From DASWHK01 sp036398215 (GTDB lineage Bacteria > Acidobacteriota > UBA890), in assembly GCA_036398215.1 (NCBI GenBank), contig DASWHK010000053.1:1-25470 (forward strand): a DNA stretch of 25,470 bases, written 5' to 3'. The position numbers and the translations under genes were made by a program. The notes below the pieces were generated by a model. The model was not told the DNA's origin. It saw only the letters and a program-made list of their open reading frames with translations, and made no database searches. Position 1 is the stretch's first letter. Each line of letters opens with the position of its first letter. This document shows positions 14,091-21,981 of this stretch, one piece after another.

Positions 14091-14453
14091 TCAGCCCGTG
14101 AGCTTCTTCCCGGCTTCCTCGCGCTCCTGGCACTCGATGCAGAGCGACGTCCAGGGAATCGCCCTCAGCCGCGGCAGCGGGATCTTGTTGCCGCACGAGG
14201 TGCACTTTTCGTAGGTACCTTCATCCATCCTGCGCAGGGCCTCCTCGACCTGCAGGAGCGTTTGGCGCTCGCTGTCGCTGAGGCTGTACAGGAACTCCTT
14301 CCGATACCCCTCGGAGGCCTGGTCAGCCAGGTCCTGGAGCGGCTCGGCAGTCGCTTCCCGGTTCACGGCCTGGGAGCGTCGATAGGCTTCGTTGGCTTCG
14401 CGTCGCTTCTGTTCCAGCTTCTCGCGAAGCTTCTTCTTTTCCGTTGCTCTCAT
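14091..14453 (-). CDS. DksA/TraR-family zinc-finger RNA polymerase regulator
   Basis: 120 residues. The long N-terminal coiled coil (about 3-78) has DLADQA (41-46) at its tip, matching the acidic DxxDxA tip that reaches into the RNA polymerase secondary channel. The C-terminal zinc finger has four cysteines: CTSC (84, 87) and CIEC (105, 108), separated by KIPLPRLRAIPWTSL, and ends with a short helix. DksA proteins act with ppGpp to adjust rRNA and stress promoters. Length and spacing fit short DksA-like proteins outside the Gammaproteobacteria. Start is ATG 14453. A 61-bp gap separates it from rlmH upstream, so it may share the upstream operon's transcript. Confidence 0.93.
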   Translation of the reverse strand: MRATEKKKLREKLEQKRREANEAYRRSQAVNREATAEPLQDLADQASEGYRKEFLYSLSDSERQTLLQVEEALRRMDEGTYEKCTSCGNKIPLPRLRAIPWTSLCIECQEREEAGKKLTG

Positions 14454-14514
14454 TGGGACTTCGATGCCTTGTCGAAAGGGCCCGTTTCCGCGCCCGGATT
14501 GCGAAAGCTACTAC

Positions 14515-15000
14515 CTAACGGCTGTAAGGATGGCCGTGAATCACGGTGAACCCGCGATAGATCTGCTCGGCCAGGAACAACCGCGCCATGTCGTGCGGGA
14601 GGGTCATGCGCGAAAGGCCGAGGAGTAGGTCGGCCCGCTCGCGAACCCCGGTGGCGAGGCCATCGGGTCCGCCCACCGCGAACGCCAAAGTGCGCGCAAC
14701 ATCGTAGCATTGTCGCCGCAGCAAGTCTGCGAAATCCCTCGAATCCATCGACTTTCCCCGCGGATCGACGGCCACCAGGTAGTACGGACGCACCGCCTCG
14801 AGACGGTCGAGCAGCGATCGCCCCTCCCGCTCCAGGCGGTGGGCGGCGCTGTACTGCTTGCCCGGCGGCTCCTCGGCGACCGTCAGGATCTCGCAGCTGC
14901 GATAACGGCGGATCCGGGCCAGGTACTCGTCGATCCCCAGCCGGGCGTAGGCGGCCGAGGTCTTCCCGGGCCAGCAGAGCACCAGGGCGGGATCGGCCAC
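14515..15000 (-). CDS. rlmH: RlmH, 23S rRNA pseudouridine-1915 N3-methyltransferase
   Basis: 161 residues of the SPOUT family. RlmH methylates pseudouridine 1915 in helix 69 of 23S rRNA on assembled 70S ribosomes. The C-terminal trefoil-knot region carries the signature LAFAVGGPDGL (SAM site), LSRMTLPHDMARLFLAEQIYR (here split only by naming) and the terminal HGHPYSR. The middle has LVAVDPRGKSMDSRDFADLL. The N-terminal strand is less standard (ALVLCWPGKTSAAYARLGIDEYLARI) but aligns in length. Start is GTG 15000, nine bases after the rsfS stop, with no strong ribosome site, suggesting translational coupling. The rsfS-rlmH order is the common bacterial arrangement. Confidence 0.95.
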   Translation of the reverse strand: MADPALVLCWPGKTSAAYARLGIDEYLARIRRYRSCEILTVAEEPPGKQYSAAHRLEREGRSLLDRLEAVRPYYLVAVDPRGKSMDSRDFADLLRRQCYDVARTLAFAVGGPDGLATGVRERADLLLGLSRMTLPHDMARLFLAEQIYRGFTVIHGHPYSR

Positions 15001-15009
15001 GCCGCGGGC

Positions 15010-15495
15010 TCAGAACTCGTCGGGTTCGGCGGCCGCCGCGCCGGGATCGTCGGATTTCGCGGATTCGACAGCGGCCGCGGCGGCATCGCGGCCCTTCGAG
15101 GGGGCGCGCTCGGGCCGTTCGCCGACCAGCACCGGGGCATCCCGCCAGACCCGCTCGAGCTGGTAGAAGTTGCGCGTATCCGGCGTGAAAACGTTGACGA
15201 GGAAGTCGACGAAATCGACCAGCACCCAGTTCGCCTGCTCGTACCCCTCGGTGTGCAGCGGCGTCACCTCCTCGGCCCGCAGCTTGGCGATGATCGCGTC
15301 GACGATCGCCTGCACGTGGCGGTCGCTGCGGCCGTTACAGATCACCATGAAGTCGGTGAAGCTGGCCAGCTCGCGCACGTCGAGTACCAGCAGCTCCGTG
15401 CCCTTGAGATCGGCGACGGTCTCGACGATGAGCTTCAGGCTGGTGGGCAGCTCCTCGATCTGCAGCTCGCGGCCGGCGCTCTCGGCTTCGCTCAC
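15010..15495 (-). CDS. rsfS: RsfS, ribosome silencing factor, with extended tail
   Basis: 161 residues from GTG 15495, supported by AGGAGGT seven bases upstream on the minus strand and a GTGA overlap with the nadD stop. The core (about 15-120) shows IVETVADLKGTELLVLDVR, SFTDFMVICNGRSDRHVQAIVD (broken here by naming) and EGYEQANWVLVDFVDFLVNVF, the RsfS/Iojap signature. RsfS binds ribosomal protein L14 and blocks subunit joining when nutrients are short. Residues 121-161 form an Ala/Glu/Asp-rich, probably disordered tail beyond the usual 105-130 residue length. Its operon place between nadD and rlmH is standard. Confidence 0.95.
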   Translation of the reverse strand: MSEAESAGRELQIEELPTSLKLIVETVADLKGTELLVLDVRELASFTDFMVICNGRSDRHVQAIVDAIIAKLRAEEVTPLHTEGYEQANWVLVDFVDFLVNVFTPDTRNFYQLERVWRDAPVLVGERPERAPSKGRDAAAAAVESAKSDDPGAAAAEPDEF

Positions 15496-16184
15496 GAGGC
15501 GACCTCCTGGGGCACGTCGACCGGCCGGTAGAGGCCGTGCGAGCGGATGTAGCGCTCGACCTCCGCCGGCACCATGTAGCGGACGCTGCGGCCGGCGGCG
15601 ATCCGCCCGCGGATGTCGGTCGAGGAGAGGTCGATGAGGACGGCCTCCGAGAGGAATATCCGCCGCCCTTGCTCCGGAAAGCACGGCGCCCCGGCTTCCC
15701 CGCCGGCGCGCCGGTCGACGATCCGCTCGCGAATCCACTCAGGAAGCCCGGCGACCTCGTCGAAACGGTGGCCCGGACGGCCGACGACGACCATGTGACA
15801 GAGGTCGAGGATCTGCTCGTGGTCCTTCCAGGTTTCGATCTCCAGGAAGGCGTCCAGTCCACTGACGAAGACGATCTCGACGCTCTCTCCCATGTCGCCG
15901 GCCAGCTCCTGGAGGGTATCGATGCTGTAGCTCTTTCCGGGCCGGTTGACCTCGATGGGCGAGGCCATGAACGCCGGGTTGTGGAGGGTTGCGGCGACCA
16001 CCATCGCGAAGCGGTGCTTGGCGTCGGAGAGGTCGTCGCGTTGCTTGTGCGGCGGCTGGTTGCAGGGCATGAAGTACATCTCTTCGAGACCGAACGTCTC
16101 TCGAATGTGCTCGGCGACGATGAGATGTCCGATGTGGGGAGGGTCGAAAGTCCCTCCGAATACGCCGACCCGCTTGACCTGCAT
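15492..16184 (-). CDS. nadD: NadD, nicotinate-nucleotide adenylyltransferase
   Basis: 230 residues from ATG 16184; the long upstream extension overlaps the obg end and is not family-like. NadD transfers AMP from ATP to nicotinic acid mononucleotide, giving deamido-NAD for NAD synthesis. Visible: the nucleotidyltransferase motif GGTFDPPHIGH (10-20), PCNQPPHK (40-47) for substrate contact, SGLDAFLEIETWKD (108-121), VVGRPG (133-138), and LSSTDIRGRI (186-195), the SSTxIR motif that grips the ATP phosphates. GGAGG lies upstream of the ATG. The gene begins 14 bases after the obg stop and overlaps rsfS by GTGA, so the set is one operon. Confidence 0.96.
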   Translation of the reverse strand: MQVKRVGVFGGTFDPPHIGHLIVAEHIRETFGLEEMYFMPCNQPPHKQRDDLSDAKHRFAMVVAATLHNPAFMASPIEVNRPGKSYSIDTLQELAGDMGESVEIVFVSGLDAFLEIETWKDHEQILDLCHMVVVGRPGHRFDEVAGLPEWIRERIVDRRAGGEAGAPCFPEQGRRIFLSEAVLIDLSSTDIRGRIAAGRSVRYMVPAEVERYIRSHGLYRPVDVPQEVAS

Positions 16185-16198
16185 TCCTCTTGCCTCCG

Positions 16199-17212
16199 TT
16201 ACGGGGACACCGCCGCCTTCGTTTCCGGAACCTGCCGAGCCACCCAATCCACGAAATCGTCCAACCCTTCGCCGCTGTGCGCCGACAGGGCGCAATAGGC
16301 GGCGCCATCGCGGCGCGCCGCCGCCTCCAGCTCCGCGAGCCGGCCGGCCGCCGGCGTCAGGTCGGTCTTGGTCGCCACCACGATCCGCGGCCGCTCCAGC
16401 AGCGCCTCGCTGTACTGGCGCAACTCCTCGCGAACCGCCTCGTAGTCGCTCACCAGGTCGCTTTCCGCCGTCCCCGCGTCGACCAGCAGCGCCAGCGCCC
16501 GGGTGCGCTCGATGTGGCGCAGGAAGTTGAGGCCCAGCCCCTCGCCGCGATGCGCCCCCTCGATGAGCCCGGGGACATCGGCGAGCACCGCCCGCCGGTA
16601 GCCGGAAAGCTCGAGAATCCCGAGGTTCGGCTCCAAGGTCGTGAACGGATAGGCCGCGACCTTCCCCTTCGAGCCGGTGAGCGCGGCCAGCAAGGTCGTC
16701 TTGCCGGCGTTGGGCTGCCCCACCAGGCCGACATCGGCGATGAGCTTGAGCTCGAGCAGCAACGTCCGGCGCTCGCCGGGAAGCCCCGGCTCGGCGTGCC
16801 GCGGCGCCTGGTTCGTAGAGGTAGCGAAGCGGGCGTTGCCGCGCCCGCCCTTGCCGCCGGCGGCGACGCGCAGCCGCTCCCCTTCCTCCGCCAGGTCGGC
16901 GAGCAAGGCGCCGGTCTCGGCGTCCTTGACCAGCGTTCCGGGAGCAACCGGGATCTCGCGGCTACCGCCCTTGCGGCCGTGACGGCCGCTGCCCTCGCCG
17001 TGGGCGCCGCGCTCGGCCTTGAAGACCTGCCCCTCGCGGAGATGTCCGAGCTGGGCGTAGTTGGCGACGCTGACCACCACGACGTCGCCCCCGTTGCCGC
17101 CGTCGCCGCCGCTGGGACCGCCGCGGGGAACGTACTTCTCGCGCCGGAACGCCACGCAGCCGCGGCCGCCGTCACCGGCCTGAACCCGAACTCGTACCAG
17201 GTCGCGGAACAT
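16199..17212 (-). CDS. obg: Obg/CgtA, ribosome-assembly GTPase
   Basis: 337 residues. The Gly-rich Obg fold spans about 1-157 (GGPSGGDGGNGGDV, GKGGRGNARFATSTNQAP). The G domain follows: P-loop GQPNAGKTT (165-173), switch region FTTLEPNLG (190-198), DVPGLIEGA (212-220), TKTD for guanine recognition and SAHSGEGL as G5. It ends shortly after the G domain and lacks the variable C-terminal extension of longer Obg proteins. Obg acts late in 50S assembly and in ppGpp-linked growth control. It is encoded 87 bp after rpmA in the conserved rplU-rpmA-obg order. Start is ATG 17212 with only a weak CAGG upstream. Confidence 0.97.
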   Translation of the reverse strand: MFRDLVRVRVQAGDGGRGCVAFRREKYVPRGGPSGGDGGNGGDVVVVSVANYAQLGHLREGQVFKAERGAHGEGSGRHGRKGGSREIPVAPGTLVKDAETGALLADLAEEGERLRVAAGGKGGRGNARFATSTNQAPRHAEPGLPGERRTLLLELKLIADVGLVGQPNAGKTTLLAALTGSKGKVAAYPFTTLEPNLGILELSGYRRAVLADVPGLIEGAHRGEGLGLNFLRHIERTRALALLVDAGTAESDLVSDYEAVREELRQYSEALLERPRIVVATKTDLTPAAGRLAELEAAARRDGAAYCALSAHSGEGLDDFVDWVARQVPETKAAVSP

Positions 17213-17299
17213 TAGACGGCCTGCTGGCGTCGGGATCGGCGGCGCCGGAATCGCGCCTTACGGCGGGCGGCGAGGAGCGGATCGACAGCGCGCCGCCGC

Positions 17300-17557
17300 T
17301 TACGGGACCGGCCGCACGGAAACGAACTTTCCCTGCCTGCCCTTGTCCTCGAAGGCGACGATGCCGTCCGCGGTGGCGAACAGGGTGTCGTCGCGGCCGC
17401 GGCCGACGTTTTGGCCGGGCTTGAATGGAGTGCCGCGCTGGCGCACCAGGATCGATCCGCCGGTCACGAACTGGCCGCCGAAGCGCTTCACGCCCAGCCG
17501 TTGCGAGTTGCTGTCACGACCATTGCGGCTGCTGCCTTGGCCTTTTTTGTGCGCCAT
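17300..17557 (-). CDS. rpmA: Ribosomal protein L27 (bL27)
   Basis: 85 residues, full length. Begins MAHKKGQGSSRNGRDSNSQR and continues LGVKRFGGQFVTGGSILVRQRG, TPFKPGQNVGRGRDDTLFA, the invariant L27 pattern. The N-terminus reaches the peptidyl transferase centre and is not preceded by a cleavable leader of the Firmicutes type. GAGGA lies eight bases upstream of ATG 17557, and the gene starts 12 bases after the rplU stop. Confidence 0.98.
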   Translation of the reverse strand: MAHKKGQGSSRNGRDSNSQRLGVKRFGGQFVTGGSILVRQRGTPFKPGQNVGRGRDDTLFATADGIVAFEDKGRQGKFVSVRPVP

Positions 17558-17569
17558 TGCTCGATGTCC

Positions 17570-17884
17570 TCAGGAAACGACGATCTTGTCGACGCGCAGC
17601 GCCGTGAAGGCCTGCCGGTGGCCGATCTTGCGGCGGTATCCCTTGCGCCGCTTCTTCTTGAACGAGAACAGCTTGCGGCCGCGGCCCTCCTCCACGACGG
17701 TGCCGCGCACGCTGGCGCCGCCCACGGTGGGCTGACCGACGTGGACCTTCTTGCCATCGGCGACCAGGTGGACCGCGTCGATCGACACCTCGTCGCCGAC
17801 ACCGCCGGCTAGCCGTTCGACCCGGACCACGTCACCCTCGGCGACGCGATACTGCTTTCCACCGCTTTCGATGACTGCGTACAT
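17570..17884 (-). CDS. rplU: Ribosomal protein L21 (bL21)
   Basis: 104 residues, full length. Starts MYAVIESGGKQYRVAEGD, the L21 signature, and ends with FSFKKKRRKGYRRKIGHRQ then FTALRVDKIVVS. L21 binds domain II/VI of 23S rRNA early in 50S assembly. ATG 17884 is chosen because the family starts exactly there; the longer open frame upstream is untranslated leader. It is the first gene of the rplU-rpmA-obg-nadD-rsfS-rlmH run, with a promoter candidate at 17925-17954. Confidence 0.98.
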   Translation of the reverse strand: MYAVIESGGKQYRVAEGDVVRVERLAGGVGDEVSIDAVHLVADGKKVHVGQPTVGGASVRGTVVEEGRGRKLFSFKKKRRKGYRRKIGHRQAFTALRVDKIVVS

Positions 17885-17924
17885 GTTCTCTGTCTCGGAC
17901 TTCGGGGGGGTGGGTAACCGATTC

Positions 17925-17954
17925 ATTGTACGGCTCCGACCGGTACCGCGGCAA
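17925..17954 (-). promoter_or_regulatory. Sigma-70-type promoter candidate for the rplU operon
   Basis: On the minus strand, TTGCCG (17949-17954), an 18-bp spacer and TACAAT (17925-17930) lie about 41 bp before the rplU start. The same -10 and spacer length recur in front of the TPR gene at 23157-23186. The 189-bp region 17885-18073 shows nothing else identifiable. Confidence 0.5.
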
Positions 17955-18073
17955 GCCGCTGGAACAGGCCGAAGCACCTCGATTCGGGCGGATGCGTCGA
18001 GTTTAGGGACGCTACCGAACTTCGGGCGACGTGAAGAGTCGATGGCTGGCAGCAACTCCACGGGGCGGGTCGC

Positions 18074-18745
18074 TTACTCGACAACGCGCCCCGACGGGCC
18101 GTTTCCGCGATCCGTCGGGACCGTGAGGGCCTCCAGGGCCCGCTCGCGCTCCTTCAGGGTGTCGAGCTGGCGGATCAGCTCGTTGATGCGGTCCTGCATG
18201 TGGGTCTGCTGCAGGCGCAGGGCGGTGATCTCGGTCACCAGGTTGTGATAGAGGTGCAGGTCGCGCTCGCGCCAGCGCTCGAGCTGCCCGGTCATGTCGC
18301 TGAGCTGCCGGCCGGCCCAGCTCCCCTGGTCGTTGATTCGCCCGGCGAGCCCCCTCATCTCGTCGCCCATCTCGGTGAGCACCGATTCGAGGTTCACCAG
18401 CGTCGCCCGGTAGAACGGCCGGGCGAGCCGGCGCAAGAAGCGCAAGGCCGACCCCCGGGCTCCCTGCTGCTTGCGGGCGTAGAGGTCGTCGGCCGGCCGG
18501 TAGGTAATCTCGGCGCTCGGCGGCGCCGAGATCTCCGCCAGACGGCTGCGAACCGCCGGCATCTCGGCGAGCCAGCCGCGCGGCAGCTCCTCGCGCCGCA
18601 AGCGGGGCTTCAGCTCGGCGCCCCGCAGCTCCTCGAGCTCGGCATCGCTGAACCTCACCCCCCGCTTTGCCTCGATCGCCGCCGCGACCCGCCTCTCGAG
18701 CGCCTCGACGTCGATCGAGGGGTCGTCGATCTCGAAAACGCCCAC
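18074..18745 (-). CDS. Coiled-coil protein of unknown function
   Basis: 223 residues, from GTG 18745 (no ATG suits). The first 35 residues, IDVEALERRVAAAIEAKRG and after, resemble the 'DVEAIMxRIR' start seen on some polysaccharide-modifying enzymes, but no catalytic domain follows. Residues about 110-212 are strongly heptad-like and charged (VNLESVLTEMGDEMRGLA, TALRLQQTHMQDRINELIRQ), predicted to form a long coiled coil. There is no signal peptide or membrane helix. It lies 80 bp after the outer-membrane fusion gene on the same strand, with a dispersed repeat copy between them. A scaffolding role is possible, but nothing in the sequence shows it. Confidence 0.75.
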   Translation of the reverse strand: MGVFEIDDPSIDVEALERRVAAAIEAKRGVRFSDAELEELRGAELKPRLRREELPRGWLAEMPAVRSRLAEISAPPSAEITYRPADDLYARKQQGARGSALRFLRRLARPFYRATLVNLESVLTEMGDEMRGLAGRINDQGSWAGRQLSDMTGQLERWRERDLHLYHNLVTEITALRLQQTHMQDRINELIRQLDTLKERERALEALTVPTDRGNGPSGRVVE

Positions 18746-18781
18746 TACTTCACCACCCTTCCGGGAATGTCCGGCTCACCT

Positions 18782-18828
18782 GCGAGGCAGACACTCCGAA
18801 CCCATCACACTTCCACCTCGGCCTGCTA
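18782..18828 (-). repeat. Dispersed palindromic element, copy 3
   Basis: On the minus strand it begins at the TAG stop (18826-18828) of the large outer-membrane protein gene: TAGCAGGCCG, then AAGTGTGATGGGT (18800-18812) shared exactly with copy 2, and ends near GTCTGCCTCGC, an imperfect inverse of the start. Confidence 0.6.
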
Positions 18829-21800
18829 GAACCGCGGACCGATGTAGAAATCGAACCGCAGGCCGCCGAACAGCTCCCTGCCATCGGTGCGCTGCGACAG
18901 GTAGAAGTTCAACGGCATCGGGCCGAGATCGAACATGATGCCGCCGCCGAACGACGCCAGGGCGTCCCTCAGCCGTCCGTCCTCGACGATGTCGAAGTCG
19001 AAGCCGTCGAACCAGGCGCCGCCGACGTCGAGGAAGAACAGCCCGCGGATGTCGGTGATCGCGAACGTCCCGCCGCGAACCTCGTCGATGAACGGCCAGC
19101 GGTACTCGAGGTTGGTGAACCAGGCGCGGTTGCCGGAGAACTGCAGCCATTCGTAGCCGCGCAACTGGTTGAGCCCGCCCATGAAGAACACGCTGGGATC
19201 CTCGCCGGTGCTCCAGGCCAGCCAGGTGCGCGAGGCGATGATGTTGCGCGCCGTGAGCTGCAAGTACATGCGGTGGTCGACGACGTAGTCGATGAACGTC
19301 AGGTCGCCTACCGCCGGCGGCGCGTAGCGCACGTCGAGGCGCGTCCGCCAGCCGGCAAACGGCCCGAACTCGCGGATGCGCGCCTTGTCGGCGATCAGCG
19401 AGACGCCCAGCGGCATGTAGGTTCCGCTCGGGTACTGGCCGAGAACCAGGTCGCCGGCCGTGGTCAGGAACGCCGCATCGAACAGGAAGTTCTGATCGTA
19501 GTAGCCGGCCGACATCTCGAGGCGGAGGTCACGGCTGAAGGGATAGGCGGCGAAGATCTCGGCCCCGTCGAGCCCGTAGAACGCCGTGCGGTCGAGCGAG
19601 CCGATGTTGTTGAGGTCTTGGGTGAAGAAGAACCTCCGCTCGCTGGTGCCGGTGACCCCCCAGTTGATGCGCCTCCTGCTGTTGGTGTAGGCGCCGAAGA
19701 GGTTGCGCTGGTTGGACACCGAGCCGAACACGCCGAGGATCCGGTGGTTGCCCAGCAGGTCGGCGACCTCGATCGCGAGACCGGCGAGCACCGTACCGCT
19801 GCCACCGTAGCTGCCGTAACCGCCGGCGACGTTGATGTTGGAGATGTGCCAGCCCGCCGTCGGCGACTGGCTGATATTGCTCTGGTCGAGCTGCACCGAC
19901 GCCGCGTCGGCCATCTCCTGCTCGATCTGGGCCACCTGCTCGTCGGACAGGGCCTCGTCCTCGGCCAGATAGCTCTCCAGCGGCTGGGGGAGGTCCATCA
20001 GGTAGAGCTCGTAGCGGCCGTTCCCGTAGTTGCTGAACAGCAGGTCGCCGTTGGCGCTGACGTTCTGCGGCAGCGGCTGCGGGAAGAACGCGCCGCCTAG
20101 GATGTTGGTGTAGCGCTCGACCTCGCCGGTGGCCAGGGCCATCGAGTAGAGGTTGTACTTGCCGGTGCGATCGGAGGCGAAGTACAGGCGCGAGCCGTCG
20201 CGCGAGAAGGTCGGCTGGGTGTCGTTGTACTGGCCGAAAGTGAGCTGGACCCGCTGCTGCGGCCGCGTCAGGTCGATCAGGAACAGCTTCTTGTAGCCGA
20301 GCACGTGCGACGCGAACACCAGGTTGCGGCCGTCCGGCGACCACACCGGGGCGTAGTCGTAGACCTCGTCCTGGGTGACGTTGAGCAGCTGGTCGTTGAC
20401 CGGGTCGTAGATCCAGATGTCGCGGACGCCGTTGAGGTGGGCGCCGAAGGCGACCCGGCCATCGGGGCCGATCGTCGGCGACAGCGCCTGGTCGAGGTCG
20501 TCGAGCTTCTTCTTGTAGATGAGCTCGCCGTCCTCGGCGTCGATCACGTACAACGTCCGGGTCGGCGGCGTGCGGCCGAAGAACGCTACCTGGGTGCCGT
20601 TCCGCGACCATGACAGGTCGGCGCCCGAGCGATAGCCGACCGTGAGCCCCTGGGCGACGATGTACTCGTAGTCGCCGTTGATCCCGTCGGTGAGGTTCTC
20701 GAGCACCTCGCCGGTGTCCATGTCGAAGCGCATGATGTCGAGCTTGAGCCGCTTGGTATCGACGGAGACGGCGATGAACTCGTTGCCCTCCGGCGATACC
20801 GCCGGCGAGAACGCCGAGGGACGGTCGGCGTCGGGGATGTGGCTGAAGATGCCGATGCCGAAGTCGTCGGCGTCGTCGTCCTCGAGGACCTGGGGCAGGT
20901 ACCTGGCGCGCAACCAGGCGCGGAACTGCTCGTTGAACTCGGCCGGCTTGATGTTGAAGGCGCGCTCCAGGTCGCGATCGATGTCCTGGCCGAGATCACG
21001 CCGGACCTCGCCGAGGAAGATCCGTACGCCGTCTTCGCCGTACTCCTCGGCCATGTAGTTGAAGACCACCTGGCCGAGAACGTAGTTGACGAAGTAGCCG
21101 CTGTTGTAGGTCATCTGCAACAGCGTCGGGATCTCGTCGGCGAACACGACGTCGCGCAGCAACATCTCGTCGAGCGACGTCAGGTTGTCGGCGACGTACT
21201 CGGCGAGCCCCTCCATCACCCAGGTCGGCGGCGCCATCCGCAGGTTGCGGCCCACCTCCCCGCCGTAGAAGAAGTCGTACTCGAAGATGTGGGTGATCTC
21301 ATGGGTGAGCAGCTTGAGGAGCTCGTCCGGCGGATCGTCGACCGGCAGCACCAGACGACCGGCGATCGGCTCGGCGAACGCCGCCACGCCCTCGGGCAGG
21401 AAGTAGGGAAAGATGTGGGTTTGCTCGAACTCGGTATGGGTCAGGTAGAAGATGATCGGCGTGCGCTCGGAAAGGTCGTGGTTTAGCAGCTGCCGCAGCC
21501 GCTGGTAGGCGGTCTCGGAGAAGGCCACCACCTCGTCGAGGTAGGCCTCTTCCTCGGGGTAGTACATAACGTCGAAGTGGGGCGCCCGGTAGACCCAGAA
21601 GTCGAAACTGTTGTAGGTGACCTTGTTCTTGCCGTAGGTCGTGCCATAGCCGGTCTGGGCGATCTGCAGGGAGAAGCCCTGGGCGGTGCCCTTGCTGCCG
21701 GGGGCCTGGTAGATCGCGCCGGTCTTCTGGCCCGATTCGTCCTCGACCTGCGCCGCCGGACGCTGCGCCCACGCGCTGAGCGGCGCGGCAAGGGTGACGA

Positions 21801-21954
21801 CCAGCGCCACGAGCACGGCCAGCGCCATGCCCGGGATGCCGAGGTGGTAGCCACGCGGCTGCGGCGCGCGGCGGCTGCGGTTCATCTTCCTGCTGGTGAT
21901 CTCCATGTCAGGCTCCCCCGTGGGCCGTGATCCTGGCTCTCGATTCAGATTCAT
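18826..21954 (-). CDS. Metallopeptidase, TolB-type propeller and outer-membrane beta-barrel fusion
   Basis: 1042 residues. A long basic leader (1-42) precedes a signal sequence (MALAVLVALVVTLAAPLSAWA, 43-63, cleaved near Ala63/Gln64). Residues 120-390 form a gluzincin-like peptidase with HEITH (218-222, zinc ligands His218 and His222, catalytic Glu219) and WVMEGLAEY (third ligand Glu248). Residues about 395-660 hold TolB/PD40 blades (AFSPAVSPEGNEF, DLSWSRNGTQVAF, APVWSPDGRNLVFAS, QPTFSRDGSRLYFAS). From about 730 onward is an Omp85/surface-antigen-type beta-barrel with alternating aromatic strands, MGGLNQLRGYEW, and a terminal aromatic (YIGPRF) typical of the BamA recognition signal. It is probably outer-membrane inserted with peptidase and propeller in the periplasm or outside. 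GGGAGG six bases upstream supports ATG 21954. It lies 27 bp after the TPR gene, so one operon. Confidence 0.85.
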   Translation of the reverse strand: MNLNREPGSRPTGEPDMEITSRKMNRSRRAPQPRGYHLGIPGMALAVLVALVVTLAAPLSAWAQRPAAQVEDESGQKTGAIYQAPGSKGTAQGFSLQIAQTGYGTTYGKNKVTYNSFDFWVYRAPHFDVMYYPEEEAYLDEVVAFSETAYQRLRQLLNHDLSERTPIIFYLTHTEFEQTHIFPYFLPEGVAAFAEPIAGRLVLPVDDPPDELLKLLTHEITHIFEYDFFYGGEVGRNLRMAPPTWVMEGLAEYVADNLTSLDEMLLRDVVFADEIPTLLQMTYNSGYFVNYVLGQVVFNYMAEEYGEDGVRIFLGEVRRDLGQDIDRDLERAFNIKPAEFNEQFRAWLRARYLPQVLEDDDADDFGIGIFSHIPDADRPSAFSPAVSPEGNEFIAVSVDTKRLKLDIMRFDMDTGEVLENLTDGINGDYEYIVAQGLTVGYRSGADLSWSRNGTQVAFFGRTPPTRTLYVIDAEDGELIYKKKLDDLDQALSPTIGPDGRVAFGAHLNGVRDIWIYDPVNDQLLNVTQDEVYDYAPVWSPDGRNLVFASHVLGYKKLFLIDLTRPQQRVQLTFGQYNDTQPTFSRDGSRLYFASDRTGKYNLYSMALATGEVERYTNILGGAFFPQPLPQNVSANGDLLFSNYGNGRYELYLMDLPQPLESYLAEDEALSDEQVAQIEQEMADAASVQLDQSNISQSPTAGWHISNINVAGGYGSYGGSGTVLAGLAIEVADLLGNHRILGVFGSVSNQRNLFGAYTNSRRRINWGVTGTSERRFFFTQDLNNIGSLDRTAFYGLDGAEIFAAYPFSRDLRLEMSAGYYDQNFLFDAAFLTTAGDLVLGQYPSGTYMPLGVSLIADKARIREFGPFAGWRTRLDVRYAPPAVGDLTFIDYVVDHRMYLQLTARNIIASRTWLAWSTGEDPSVFFMGGLNQLRGYEWLQFSGNRAWFTNLEYRWPFIDEVRGGTFAITDIRGLFFLDVGGAWFDGFDFDIVEDGRLRDALASFGGGIMFDLGPMPLNFYLSQRTDGRELFGGLRFDFYIGPRF

Positions 21955-21981
21955 TGGTTGCCTCCCGCTCGACTCCTCAGC

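Noticed and set aside
12478..14214. A 578-codon plus-strand frame opposite the LapA-LapB gene
   Set aside because: Antisense shadow; the minus frame has membrane helices, TPRs and a zinc ribbon.
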